In this document: piece after piece, positions 9,451 to 18,054 of the stretch
Layout of the letters: each line of letters opens with the position of its first letter
Numbering within the stretch: position 1 is the first letter of the stretch
Source of the DNA: Spirochaeta lutea
GTDB lineage: Bacteria > Spirochaetota > Spirochaetia > DSM-27196 > Salinispiraceae
DNA length: 64,000 bases
Assembly: GCF_000758165.1 (NCBI RefSeq)
Contig: NZ_JNUP01000049.1
Location: forward strand, 1 to 64,000
Direction: 5' to 3'
Translations under genes and position numbers: made by a program
The notes under the pieces: generated by a model
The model's input: only the letters and a program-made list of their open reading frames with translations
Databases searched by the model: none
What the model was told of the DNA's origin: nothing

Positions 9451-9909
9451 ATGGAAGGAAAATCGAAAACGCGAGTTCTGGTAATTTGTATTCATAATTC
9501 AAGCAGGAGCCAGATGGCTGAGGAGTATCTAAAACGCTTCGGGGGCGATCTATTCGAGGTGGAGAGCGCCGGGATAGAGCCGGGGAATCTGAATCCGGTG
9601 GTGGTGGAGCTGCTGGGGGAAGAGGGTATTGATATCCAGGGGAAGCAGACCCGGAGTGTTTTTGATCTGCATCAGGCGGGGCGGAGCTTCGATTATGTTA
9701 TTGCGGTGTGCGATCCCGAGGCGAAGGAGGCCTGTCCCATCTTTCCTGCGGAGAAGAAGCGGCTACACTGGCCCTTTCCGGACCCCTCGGCGGTTCAGGG
9801 CAGCTTGGAGGAAAAGCTGATTCAGGTGCGTCCTATCCGGGATCTCATTCGGGCGAAGGTAGAGGGATTTGTGGAGGGCTGGCGAACCGGTTCGGCAGGC
9901 TGTTGTTGA
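9451..9909 (+). CDS. arsC: Arsenate reductase, thioredoxin/LMW-phosphatase type
   Basis: Reduces As(V) to As(III). 152 aa with the CX5R catalytic loop ICIHNSSRSQMAEEYL (C13, R19), a PEAKEACPIFP loop and WPFPDPS. The chain ends in GCC. It closely resembles the reductase half of the preceding fusion (shared blocks SRSQMAEEY, SAG, PGNLNP, EDGID/EEGID), so the two probably arose by tandem duplication. AAGGAAGGGAGG precedes ATG 9451. Third gene of an arsenic operon with acr3 48 bp downstream. Confidence 0.92.
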   Translation: MEGKSKTRVLVICIHNSSRSQMAEEYLKRFGGDLFEVESAGIEPGNLNPVVVELLGEEGIDIQGKQTRSVFDLHQAGRSFDYVIAVCDPEAKEACPIFPAEKKRLHWPFPDPSAVQGSLEEKLIQVRPIRDLIRAKVEGFVEGWRTGSAGCC

Positions 9910-9913
9910 GGCG

Positions 9914-9931
9914 CCGGGCATTAGAATCACC
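9914..9931 (-). repeat. Copy of dispersed GGTGATTC motif, intergenic
   Basis: Reverse strand reads GGTGATTCTAATGCCCGG, one of the best matches to the dispersed motif described in the findings. It lies between arsC and acr3, just before the acr3 ribosome-binding site. Confidence 0.5.
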
Positions 9932-9956
9932 ATAAAAAAAGAAAGGAATAACTAGT

Positions 9957-11000
9957 ATGGGCTTTTTTGATAAATTTCTAAGTCTCTGGGTTGCCCTCTG
10001 CATCGCCCTGGGGGTGCTGATTGGTATCTTGCTTCCCGGGGTGCCGGGGTTTCTGGGTGGATTGGAATACGCGGGGGTTAATATTCCTATTGCGGTGCTC
10101 ATCTGGCTGATGATTCTGCCCATGATGATGAAGATTGATTTTTCCAGTCTCCGAAATGTGGGGCGCAAACCCAAGGGGCTGGTGGTGACCCTGGTGATGA
10201 ACTGGTTGATCAAACCTTTTACCATGTACGGCCTGAGTTATCTCTTTTTTAGGGTGATTTTCCGCGCCTTCCTGCCCCCGGAGCTTGCCAACGAGTACCT
10301 TGCCGGGGCCGTGCTGTTGGGGGCCGCACCCTGTACTGCCATGGTGTTTGTCTGGAGCGCTCTGACCAAGGGGGACAGCGCCTACACCCTGGTGCAGGTG
10401 GCAATTAACGATCTGATTCTGATTGTGGCTTATGCACCGATTGTTATGTTTCTGTTGTCCCTGGGCTCGGTGCCGGTTCCCGCGGATACGGTGCTGTTTT
10501 CGGTGGTAGTGTTTGTGGTGCTTCCTTTGGCTGCAGGCTGGCTGTTCCGCTGGGCCACGGTGCGCCGCCGGGGGCTTGAGTGGTTCACCGGGGTGCTTCT
10601 GCCCAAAGTTTCGGTGGTTACCCCTGTGGGGCTGTTGTTAACCCTGGTGATGATTTTCAGTCTCCAGGGACAGACCCTGGTGGATAATCTCCTGCATATT
10701 TTGTTGATCGCCCTGCCCCTGGTAATTCAGACCTTCCTCATTTTCGGTCTTGCCTACCTGTGGGCCAGGGTTTGGAAGATTCCCCACTGCATCAGCGCAC
10801 CCGCGGGGATGATCGGAGCAAGTAATTTCTTCGAACTGGCAGTGGCTGTGGCTGTGGCGGTGTTTGGGGTCAATTCGGGGGCCGCCCTTGCCACGGTGGT
10901 GGGCGTTTTGGTGGAGGTGCCGGTGATGCTCGCCCTGGTTCGTTTTGCAAACCGAACCCGGTCGTGGTGGCCCGAGGGGCTCCGGGAGGGGGCCCAGTGA
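9957..11000 (+). CDS. acr3: Arsenite efflux permease Acr3
   Basis: Ten-helix As(III) carrier of the ACR3 (bile/arsenite/riboflavin transporter) superfamily, 347 aa. Hallmarks: helix 1 SLWVALCIALGVLIGILLPG, the loop LMILPMMMKIDF, and the substrate Cys in LLGAAPCTAMVFVWSALTKGD. It completes the pathway started by the two reductases: arsenate is reduced and arsenite expelled. AAAGGAA precedes ATG 9957. Downstream is repeat-rich DNA. Confidence 0.95.
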   Translation: MGFFDKFLSLWVALCIALGVLIGILLPGVPGFLGGLEYAGVNIPIAVLIWLMILPMMMKIDFSSLRNVGRKPKGLVVTLVMNWLIKPFTMYGLSYLFFRVIFRAFLPPELANEYLAGAVLLGAAPCTAMVFVWSALTKGDSAYTLVQVAINDLILIVAYAPIVMFLLSLGSVPVPADTVLFSVVVFVVLPLAAGWLFRWATVRRRGLEWFTGVLLPKVSVVTPVGLLLTLVMIFSLQGQTLVDNLLHILLIALPLVIQTFLIFGLAYLWARVWKIPHCISAPAGMIGASNFFELAVAVAVAVFGVNSGAALATVVGVLVEVPVMLALVRFANRTRSWWPEGLREGAQ

Positions 11001-11110
11001 GGCTCGATTGGGCCCAGTAGGCCCGAGGGAGCTAAATAGGCCTCCAGGGGCCCAGTGAGGTCCGAGGGGGCCCCAGTGAGGCCCGAGGGGGCCCCAGTGG
11101 GCTTCTGCTC
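10987..11110. repeat. Degenerate G-rich tandem repeat
   Basis: About five imperfect units built on GGGGGCCCCAGTGAGGCCCG, beginning in the last codons of acr3. Units in the right half are nearly identical to each other and the left ones have decayed. No coding or RNA signal. Confidence 0.7.
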
Positions 11111-11276
11111 CCGGTGCGGCTTGGGGTCATAGGTGATTGTCATATCTCAAGCCCACCAGACCCCTTGTTCATCCGGGAGCACCATCCGCCGGGAACCCAA
11201 TTGACAGATGCTGTATTCCCGGGGATGTCGATCCTAACCCGCAACATCCTCAAACGGCACCGGATGGAGGGGCAAC

Positions 11277-11416
11277 GTCGGGAAACCAGCGTCGAAGAAC
11301 CAGCGTCGAAGAACCAGCGTCGGGAAACCAGCGTCGGGAAACCAGCGTCGAAGAACCAGCGTCGAAGAACCAGCGTCGAAGAACCAGCGTCGAGGAATCA
11401 GTGTCGAGGAACCGCT
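11277..11416. repeat. 14-bp minisatellite, ten units
   Basis: Ten head-to-tail copies of GTCGAAGAACCAGC or its variant GTCGGGAAACCAGC; the last two are diverged. Because 14 is not a multiple of 3, any reading frame changes from unit to unit, so it is not a protein repeat. It lies in the 494-bp gap between the convergent acr3 and oxidoreductase genes. Confidence 0.9.
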
Positions 11417-11494
11417 GATGGGCCTTGCTGCCATCGTTTGCCCACGACGTCCTGCATGGATGGCGGTTGCGCCCCGGAGTTGAATGGCCTGAAA

Positions 11495-12970
11495 TCAGAA
11501 CATGTACTTTATCTCATCGCTGAAGGTCGGGTATGCCCGGGGAAGGTTTTTTAGGGTCTGGGCAGGCATGTCGGCGGTCATGGCCAGGGCGATGAGGTTG
11601 ATGGAATCCGGACTTGCGTGGCCCAGGATGTGGGCGCCGAGGATTCTTCCGGTGGCGGTATGGACGATGGTTTTGTAGTAGCCGTGGGTCTGGCCGATGC
11701 GTTTGTTGCTTACCCACCGTGCCATGCTTCCTTGACGGACGGTAATGGCGTCCTTTTCCTGGGGGTCGGGCTTCCCGGAGCCGTCGGGAGATTGAGCGGC
11801 CCCGGGCCGGGGTGCGTGACCGGAGGCAGGGGAGCCGAAGCGTTGTTCGGCTTGGTGCTGGGTCAGCCCCACACTCGAAAGGGGCGGGTGGGTAAAGACC
11901 GTGGTGGGGATAATCTGGTAGTCCAGGGCTTCCGGGGCAGACGCGCCGGTTTCGCGGTAGATGATGTGGGCAGCGGCGGTTCTGGCCTGAAGGTCTGCCA
12001 GGGGGGCGAGCATGGGGGCCGGGGCGGCGCAGTCGCCCAGGGCGTAGACATCCGGGTTGCTCGGGGATTGGCAGAAGCCGTTGACGGGAATTCCCTGGTT
12101 TTCCGGGGTTATTCCGGCTGCTTCCAGGCCGAGATTCTGAACCCGGGGGATCCGGCCGGGGGCGTTCAGGACGGTTTGGGCGGTATGGGTCTGGTTCTGG
12201 GAGTCGGTTATCTCCAGACCACGGGCGGTTTTTTTAACGGCTGTTACTGCCCGTCCCAAGAGGATTCTGATGCCCTGATCCCGGGTAGCGGCCATGAGGG
12301 CCTGGGCCAGGTCGGTGTCGAACTGGGGAAGGGGGGTGTCCAGGGGATCAAGCATGGTTACCCGGCAGCCCTGGGCTGCCATGATCTGGGCGAATTCCAG
12401 GGCGATATACCCCGCCCCGATGGTGAGCATGGACTCGGGTGGTGTGGCAAGGTTGAGGAAGTCTTCGCTGTCTATGGTGTGTTCTATCCCCGGGATGGGC
12501 AGGATCCGGGGATCGGCCCCGGTGGCGGCGATGATGTATTTGGCGTTTAGGGATTGTTTTTTTGCGGTGCGGGATTCCTGGTTCGCCCGGGGATGCTCCG
12601 AGGGGCCGAGCTCCAGAGTGGAGGGGCCGGTAAACCGGGCTGCAGCCTGAAAACAGGTGATGCCGGCCTTTTCCATGATGTGGCGGGTTTTTCCCGGGAC
12701 ATTCCCGGTGAAGGCCTGTTTCGCGGTCATGAGAGCATCCCAGTCCGATGCAGGGGGCGTTGAAATCCCCAGGGAAACCAGATCCCGGGAAGCGGCAAGG
12801 ACATCACGCTGCTCCACCAAAAACTTCTTCGGCTGACACCCCCGCATGGCGCAGGTGCCTCCGAAGTCCCGTTCATCCACCATGGCTACTGAGAGTCCCG
12901 CTTCAACCAGGGGCATAGCAGCGCTCTGACCGGCTGTGCCCGAACCGATAATGATTACATCAAAAGTCAT
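11495..12970 (-). CDS. FAD-dependent pyridine nucleotide-disulfide oxidoreductase (mercuric reductase/lipoamide dehydrogenase-like)
   Basis: 491-aa flavoprotein. N-terminal FAD Rossmann VIIIGSGTAGQSAAM, redox pair in GGTCAMRGCQPKKFL (C-x4-C), NAD-binding LTIGAGYIALEFA, second FAD motif VYALGDCA. The C-terminal motif reads RAYPTFSDEIKYMF where lipoamide dehydrogenases and glutathione reductases have H-x-x-P-T-x-x-E: the His is replaced by Tyr, so the partner substrate may differ. A Pro/Gly/Ser-rich insert interrupts the dimerisation domain (about 11749-11843). I choose ATG 12970 (MTFDVIIIG); an upstream extension would overlap the ABC gene. Function uncertain; arsenic or mercury detoxification is possible from position only. 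Confidence 0.85.
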   Translation of the reverse strand: MTFDVIIIGSGTAGQSAAMPLVEAGLSVAMVDERDFGGTCAMRGCQPKKFLVEQRDVLAASRDLVSLGISTPPASDWDALMTAKQAFTGNVPGKTRHIMEKAGITCFQAAARFTGPSTLELGPSEHPRANQESRTAKKQSLNAKYIIAATGADPRILPIPGIEHTIDSEDFLNLATPPESMLTIGAGYIALEFAQIMAAQGCRVTMLDPLDTPLPQFDTDLAQALMAATRDQGIRILLGRAVTAVKKTARGLEITDSQNQTHTAQTVLNAPGRIPRVQNLGLEAAGITPENQGIPVNGFCQSPSNPDVYALGDCAAPAPMLAPLADLQARTAAAHIIYRETGASAPEALDYQIIPTTVFTHPPLSSVGLTQHQAEQRFGSPASGHAPRPGAAQSPDGSGKPDPQEKDAITVRQGSMARWVSNKRIGQTHGYYKTIVHTATGRILGAHILGHASPDSINLIALAMTADMPAQTLKNLPRAYPTFSDEIKYMF

Positions 12971-12977
12971 ATTTCTA

Positions 12978-13724
12978 TTATATGACGTACCCTGCCAGGG
13001 CATCAAATTCGGCCCGGATGGTTTGAAGGTCCTTGCGGAAGTCGGGGTGGGCTCCGCTCCTGGGGTGGGGGAGGTGTATCTCCAAATCCTTGGTTATGGC
13101 TGCAGGGCTGCCGGCAAGCATGATGATGCGGTGGGCCAACCGTACGGCTTCTTCGGTATCGTGGGTTACGAAGAGTATGGTGGTGGCGGTTTCTTCTTGG
13201 ATGGCAATGAGGCTCTTCTGCAGGGTGGTCCGGGTTTGCGGATCCAGGGCGCTGAAGGGCTCGTCCATGAGCAGCAGGTCGGGCCGGCGGACCAGCCCCC
13301 GGGCTAGGGAAACACGCTGCTTCTGTCCTCCTGAGAGCTGGTGGGGCCAGCGTGCGGCCTCGGTTGTTAGTCCCACCAAGCTCAGAACCTCGTCTACCCG
13401 GTTTTTTTGCTGCTGCCGGGTCAGACCCAGGCCGTAGAGACCCATCTTTATATTATGCCTGACGGTCAACCAGGGGAATAGCCGGGGTTCCTGGAACACA
13501 AATCCCTGGCGTTGACTTGGAACAGATACTCCGCCGGTTGCGGCGGGCAGAAGACCGGCTATCCAGCGGAGGAGGGTGGATTTTCCAACCCCCGAGGGGC
13601 CCAGGAGAACGGTAATCTGTCCGGGTTCCAGGTTCAGACTGAAGTCTTTGAACACAGTTTTCCGCTGCCCTCCTGTTCCCAGGGTAATGGAACTGTTTGA
13701 GAGGGTTATTCCTTGGGTAGCCAT
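12978..13724 (-). CDS. ABC transporter ATP-binding protein, SsuB/TauB/NrtD type
   Basis: 248-aa nucleotide-binding subunit of an importer. Walker A GPSGVGKST (about residue 42), Q-loop in FVFQEPRLFPW, signature LSGGQKQRVSLARGL, Walker B LLLMDEPFSALD, switch His in FVTHDTEEA. Family members drive uptake of sulfonates, taurine, nitrate or pyrimidine precursors. It is the third gene of binding protein - permease - ATPase (15590 to 12978), and overlaps the permease end by 19 nt. Confidence 0.93.
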   Translation of the reverse strand: MATQGITLSNSSITLGTGGQRKTVFKDFSLNLEPGQITVLLGPSGVGKSTLLRWIAGLLPAATGGVSVPSQRQGFVFQEPRLFPWLTVRHNIKMGLYGLGLTRQQQKNRVDEVLSLVGLTTEAARWPHQLSGGQKQRVSLARGLVRRPDLLLMDEPFSALDPQTRTTLQKSLIAIQEETATTILFVTHDTEEAVRLAHRIIMLAGSPAAITKDLEIHLPHPRSGAHPDFRKDLQTIRAEFDALAGYVI

Positions 13725-14500
13725 CGGGTCAGCCTCCGTTGAATGAGAGAAAAGGCGCTGTCAAATAGGGTGTAGAGTCCTGCAATGGTCAGCATGTATA
13801 CCAGGACAATATCCGTCGCCAGGAGCCCCGCCGCCTGGTTCATCCGTTCCCCGATCCCGGGGATTCCGAAGAGCTCCGAGGCCACCACGGCCATCCAGCC
13901 CATCCCCAGGGAGGTCCGGATTCCAGTGAGCATTCCCGGCAGGCTTTCAGGGATTGTGACGTGGAGGAGCCGGGGTAAAAATCTCCCGAACCCGAAGACA
14001 TGGGCGACCTCCCGAAAATCCGGATTGCTGTGCTGGACTGTGCCCAGGGTGCTCAGGAAGTTGATCCAGAATACACCCACAAAAATAATGAAGGCCGATG
14101 CAGCGGGGGTAATGCCGAACCAGATGATGGCAAAGGGGATCCAGGCCAAGGGGGGAATGGGTCGAAGCAGCCGGACCAGACCCTGGAGTAGGGCAGCGAG
14201 TTTCGGTAATGATCCTGCGGTAAGTCCGAGGATCACCCCTGCGCCGATGCCCCCCAGAACCCCCCGAAGGTAGTGCCCCAGGCTCTGGAGTACCTTGGCC
14301 ATCCATAATCCCCCGGGAAGTCCGATTCCGGGCAGGGCCATCTCCCGGGCCAGGGCCTGAGGCACCTGGCTCGGCAGGGGTATGAGGGTTCCGGGCAGCA
14401 ATCCTGCTCGGCCGCTCAGCTCCCAAATCAGTATGAACCCTCCCAGCCCAGCGGCGGACAGGAGCAGTTCGGTCCAGGATTTATTGTATGGCTTGTTCAT
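13706..14500 (-). CDS. ABC transporter permease, SsuC/TauC type
   Basis: 264-aa inner-membrane subunit with about six helices and the BPD_transp_1 coupling loop (EVAHVFGFGRFLPRLLHVTIPESLP). Start placed at ATG 14500 (MNKPYNKSW), which overlaps the binding-protein stop by 20 nt; a longer frame reaching 14545 would intrude further. Works with the ATPase at 12978 and the binding protein at 14481. Confidence 0.9.
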   Translation of the reverse strand: MNKPYNKSWTELLLSAAGLGGFILIWELSGRAGLLPGTLIPLPSQVPQALAREMALPGIGLPGGLWMAKVLQSLGHYLRGVLGGIGAGVILGLTAGSLPKLAALLQGLVRLLRPIPPLAWIPFAIIWFGITPAASAFIIFVGVFWINFLSTLGTVQHSNPDFREVAHVFGFGRFLPRLLHVTIPESLPGMLTGIRTSLGMGWMAVVASELFGIPGIGERMNQAAGLLATDIVLVYMLTIAGLYTLFDSAFSLIQRRLTRWLPKE

Positions 14501-15590
14501 AATGCTCGGTTTGAATGAGCTGATCCACATCCACCGGGGCTGCAAGGCTGCCTGTCTCTAATTGGAAGTTGTGCATCCGTTTAGCGCTTTCCAGGATAAC
14601 CCGGGGATCTGCGGTAAAGCTCGGGATGCTGGTTCGGACGGCCTTTTCAATGAGACCCTGGTCTATCAGGCCTCCCCCAAGGGTACGGCTCAGGATTTCC
14701 GCGGCCTTTGCCGGGTTTTCCCGGATGAACCGGGTTGCCCGCTCTACTAACCCGGCGATGGTGGCTCCCAATCCGGGATGTTCGTCCAGTACTGCCTGGC
14801 GAACCGTCACCACGGCACCGGGCTGGTTGGGAAAGAGTTCGCTTCCCGATGCGAGAACCCGAATATCCGGTCGGCGGTCCTGCACAATGGTCACGATGGG
14901 TTCCAGGGTGGATGCACCGTCCACCGCCCCGGACAGCAGGGCCTGCTGAACCCCGTTTGCACCCATGCCGAGGATTTCCACATCCTCGGTTCCGGCACCG
15001 AGGATCTCCTCCAGCCAATATAACAACACCACATGGGGCACACTGCCCTCCTGGAAGGTCGCGATTTTCGCGCGTCGACCCCTAGCCTCGCGGAATCGGG
15101 CGAAGGTGCCGCCGGGATCCTGGGCCTGCCAGAATTCCGCCAATCCGCTATCCGCCAGAAAGCTCATCTGCTCGACGATAAGGCTCGCCACCACCCGAAG
15201 ATCCTGACCCCGGCCTGCAGCCACCATAGCCGGGCCGATACCGAAGAACTGTACATCAAGTTGCCCGTTCCCCAGGGCCTGAACAATGGGAGGTCCGCTT
15301 TGAAAAACAGTGGCCTGAAAGTCTAGGCCGGCATCGTGATCCCAGCCCTGGTCTTTAATAATGTAATACTGGCTTACCGGTAGAATCGGCATCGTTGCAA
15401 CCTGGAGGGTTAACAGGGGTTGCTCTGAATCCCCGGCGGAATTGTCCGATGCGGGTGCTTCGGTACCCGACGCCCCGGGAGGGGGCTGTTGCCCTGGCGA
15501 TTCCGGGCTGCCTCCGGCCCACACGAGGGCTGATGCAATAATGAGAAGCAGGCCTGTAATTCCTGCTACCGGTTTTTTGGGGCTCCGCAT
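14481..15590 (-). CDS. ABC transporter substrate-binding protein, SsuA/NMT1-like
   Basis: 369 aa. Signal peptide with hydrophobic core GITGLLLIIASALVWA ending at AGGSPES, then a Pro/Gly/Ser-rich linker (about residues 28-60) and a periplasmic type II binding domain. The conserved opening is LTLQVATMPILPVSQYYIIKDQGW, with the GNGQLDVQFFGIGPAM segment typical of the SsuA/NrtA/ThiY group. GGAGG precedes ATG 15590. First gene of its operon, so the promoter at 15622-15650 drives all three. Substrate class is an aliphatic sulfonate, nitrate or similar small compound; not resolvable. Confidence 0.9.
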   Translation of the reverse strand: MRSPKKPVAGITGLLLIIASALVWAGGSPESPGQQPPPGASGTEAPASDNSAGDSEQPLLTLQVATMPILPVSQYYIIKDQGWDHDAGLDFQATVFQSGPPIVQALGNGQLDVQFFGIGPAMVAAGRGQDLRVVASLIVEQMSFLADSGLAEFWQAQDPGGTFARFREARGRRAKIATFQEGSVPHVVLLYWLEEILGAGTEDVEILGMGANGVQQALLSGAVDGASTLEPIVTIVQDRRPDIRVLASGSELFPNQPGAVVTVRQAVLDEHPGLGATIAGLVERATRFIRENPAKAAEILSRTLGGGLIDQGLIEKAVRTSIPSFTADPRVILESAKRMHNFQLETGSLAAPVDVDQLIQTEHYEQAIQ

Positions 15591-15621
15591 GGTCGTACCT
15601 CCTTTGGGTTTCCTATCTATA

Positions 15622-15656
15622 TATATAACTATGTAACGTTATTAAGTCAACAATAG
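15622..15656 (-). promoter_or_regulatory. Promoter and shared 20-bp box of the first SsuABC-like operon
   Basis: On the minus strand TTGACT (15650-15645), 17-nt spacer, TATATA (15627-15622). The plus-strand box CGTTANTANGTCAACAATAG (15637-15656) covers the -35 and recurs at 26296-26315 over the promoter of the other SsuABC-like operon. Confidence 0.7.
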
Positions 15657-15770
15657 TGGGTGTATGGTAGAAAAAAATGTGTCAGCACGCCGAACCAGGT
15701 TTATTTTCTATCGGCGTCAATGGGTATCGTATTAGGGGGGAGCGTAAGACCTAGATGTTGTTTGTGTGAT

Positions 15771-15784
15771 GTGGGTATACCCAC
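15771..15784. promoter_or_regulatory. Perfect 14-bp palindrome, operator-like
   Basis: GTGGGTATACCCAC is its own complement. It sits 34 bp beyond the YkgJ-like gene's stop and about 120 bp upstream of the ABC promoter. No protein can be assigned. Confidence 0.35.
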
Positions 15785-15817
15785 CCTACCGCCGGTTTTG
15801 TCAGTTCCTAGAGCGAA

Positions 15818-16885
15818 TTAGGCCGGGGTTTTGATCATCGGGTCCTGGGGATTCGGCTCGGGCTCGGGGAAGAACTGATCAAGGAGGTGGAGGGTGCTGC
15901 CGGTAATTACCTGCAGATCCGGGCGGTAGAGCAGGTTGCGGGTCAGGGCGGGGAGTTTCTCGATGGCTGTATCCAGGTAGCCGCTATGAAGGTTGGTGAG
16001 GATTTTCCGGCCCAGCTGGGAGGAAATACCGGCAGAAAGGTCCAGGGGTAAGCAGAAGGCCCAGGAATCGCCCTGGCCGATAAATGCCATCCCCGGAAAA
16101 CCTAACCGGAATCGGATCAGATCAAGGTGTCGGCGGTTCGACGGACGGCCGGGGGGCACTACAAGGATGGGTGGTAGATTCTGCCCGGTGCTGTCCAGGG
16201 GAAGGGTTGGCAGGGCTGCGGGTTGCTCCAGGGCTGGGGCCGGTAGCAAGGGAATCTGCTCCATAATTCGTATCATATCATCCCAGCCGGGAACCTTCTG
16301 AATAGATTGTTCCGGTCCGGAATAGCCGATCGCTTGGATGAGCCACTCCAGACGTTCCGGGTTGAACTGGATCATAGTGGTATTGGCACCGATGGGCCCG
16401 GGTTCAGGCGTCCGGGGCAGGGTGCCGAGGGAGGGAAATGCCCGGCGGTACCAGCAGGTATAGGGGCTGTAGGTGCTGCAAATGCGCGGCTGCTCCGGGG
16501 TATTATGAATGGAGCACATTCCGGTGGTGCTGGTTAAAAACCGACAATCCCGGCGGAGGAAGAGCCACCAGTTTCCGTCTTCCCTGAGGGCGGGTAGGAT
16601 CCCCTGGAAGGCTGACAACCCTGCCAGGCGTTCAAGGTCTTCCCGGGTATCAACACGCAATTCTGCCAGGGGCAGATGGCGGCAGCATGGGGCTCCGCCG
16701 CAGGAGGAACAGGGAGACTTGCTGAAATCGGTATTTCCCACCAGCTTCACAGGGTTTCGACTCGCCGTTTGGGCCCCTGCAGGCCCTCCGAAGGGATTTA
16801 ATTGTTCTGTCATGGAGGTGAACTGCTCTGGAAACTCCGAAAAAACGGTAATATGAATCCAGCCAACAGGCTGTGTTTGTCCCAT
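15818..16885 (-). CDS. YkgJ-type Cys-cluster (putative metal-binding) protein
   Basis: Up to 355 aa. The core matches the zinc/iron-chelating YkgJ family: CSSCGGAPCC (about residues 59-68), then DCRFLTSTTGMCSIHNTPEQPRIC (about 114-137), eight Cys in the family spacing. The rest is unlike short YkgJ proteins (about 100 aa): a further 200 residues without a recognised domain. The start is uncertain. ATG 16885 and ATG 16813 (MTEQLNPFGG) are both possible and neither has a good ribosome site; the conserved part begins after both. Confidence 0.7.
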   Translation of the reverse strand: MGQTQPVGWIHITVFSEFPEQFTSMTEQLNPFGGPAGAQTASRNPVKLVGNTDFSKSPCSSCGGAPCCRHLPLAELRVDTREDLERLAGLSAFQGILPALREDGNWWLFLRRDCRFLTSTTGMCSIHNTPEQPRICSTYSPYTCWYRRAFPSLGTLPRTPEPGPIGANTTMIQFNPERLEWLIQAIGYSGPEQSIQKVPGWDDMIRIMEQIPLLPAPALEQPAALPTLPLDSTGQNLPPILVVPPGRPSNRRHLDLIRFRLGFPGMAFIGQGDSWAFCLPLDLSAGISSQLGRKILTNLHSGYLDTAIEKLPALTRNLLYRPDLQVITGSTLHLLDQFFPEPEPNPQDPMIKTPA

Positions 16886-17017
16886 TATTGGTCATGCCAA
16901 TTGCACATGGCTTCTGTAATTGGCTCTACATCAATTCAAAAGCGTGCGCCATTATATCCCTTTTATCTGACGTTAGGCCATATCCATCGTCCGCATTTCT
17001 CTCGAGAGTTTTTTGTA

Positions 17018-17118
17018 GTGCGCAAAAGGTTGTAACCTAGGCCAGATATAGTGGGGCAGGTCGGGAACCAACCCAGGGATGGTTTCGTCAGGGTAAGGAG
17101 TTACAACCTTTTGCGCAC
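17018..17118. repeat. 101-bp inverted-repeat element, copy A
   Basis: Perfect 19-bp terminal inverted repeats: GTGCGCAAAAGGTTGTAAC at 17018-17036 and its complement at 17100-17118. Internal block AGATATAG lies near the left arm. It sits between the AraC gene end and the start of the YkgJ-like gene. Confidence 0.9.
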
Positions 17119-17151
17119 AATGTACAGGTTCTGGTATCCGGCCGGACTTTT

Positions 17152-18054
17152 CTACCCGTGAAGCATAGATGCCTCATGGCAGGTAACAGGAACCCAGATT
17201 TCTGAGTAGGAATCCAGCTCCTTAGGGCGGGATTCTTTGGTATAACATTCAAAACTAAAATCGTCGGCAATCTGAGCATTAGAAGAGGGCAGCCAGTTGG
17301 CATAAATAAACTTATGGGCATCCCGTATTCGTCGTACTGGGCCGTGATAGGTAAACACCGCGTAACGGTGAGGGGGAATGGTTTTCTCGGTATACAGGTT
17401 TGGAGGGTCGGAGACCTCATTTGTATCCACCCCGGCAAAGTAATTAAAGACCTCACCCTCATGTATTTTCGTTTTTCCTTCCATACGACAACATCCATAA
17501 AACCGTGATGGGCCGGTTTTCCTGGGAAGTTTCGAGAAAAAGAGCTTCCATATGTTCATAATATCTCTCGAAACCCGGTATCCGCTTAATTCTACATCCG
17601 CCGAGATTCCCATCAGGGTGATACCCGGATTTTCGATAAAACGAGGACCCGAGACAGGCGCAATGCTAAAATTTTCGGTAAAGACCCTCCCTTCGAAGGG
17701 AGGGTATTCCGGTAGGATGATGCTGTTCTTTCGCGCGGCCTTTGGAGATATGCCAAAACAGCGTTTAAAAGACCTGGTGAAGGCTTCATGGCTGTTGTAT
17801 CTGCACCGTAGCGCGATTTCCAGAATGTTGATGTTTGAGTTGAGAACCTCATCCTTCAATTCGGATAGCCGCCGCTTGGTGATATAGTCCTTTACAGTAT
17901 CCCCGATTACAAACTGAAACATCCGGTGGAAATGGAAGCTCGACATATGTGCTTTGTCTGCAATCTCATCCAAGGTGAGGGAGGAGAACAGCCGTTCCTC
18001 TATGTAGTGGAGGGCCTGTTGAATATTTCCCTCATAGGTTCCCGGATTAGCCAA
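17152..18054 (-). CDS. AraC-family regulator with GyrI-like effector domain
   Basis: 300 aa. N-terminal AraC DNA-binding domain (about 8-108) with two helix-turn-helix units: LTLDEIADKAHMSSFHFHRMF and ILEIALRCRYNSHEAFTRSFKRCFGISP. It is followed by a GyrI-like small-molecule domain (about 125-293) with YGCCRMEGKT and IPPHRYAVFTYHGPV. This is the Rob/SoxS-with-GyrI layout of drug or small-molecule sensors. It starts inside the last codons of the amidase gene (8-nt overlap), so the pair is co-transcribed. Confidence 0.9.
   Translation of the reverse strand: MANPGTYEGNIQQALHYIEERLFSSLTLDEIADKAHMSSFHFHRMFQFVIGDTVKDYITKRRLSELKDEVLNSNINILEIALRCRYNSHEAFTRSFKRCFGISPKAARKNSIILPEYPPFEGRVFTENFSIAPVSGPRFIENPGITLMGISADVELSGYRVSRDIMNIWKLFFSKLPRKTGPSRFYGCCRMEGKTKIHEGEVFNYFAGVDTNEVSDPPNLYTEKTIPPHRYAVFTYHGPVRRIRDAHKFIYANWLPSSNAQIADDFSFECYTKESRPKELDSYSEIWVPVTCHEASMLHG

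Noticed and set aside
9845-10225. Minus-strand frame within arsC/acr3
   Set aside because: Shadow of two well-supported plus-strand genes; no independent signal.
11277-11416. CRISPR-like array
   Set aside because: The 14-bp units are directly adjacent with no spacers and no cas genes are present; it is a minisatellite.
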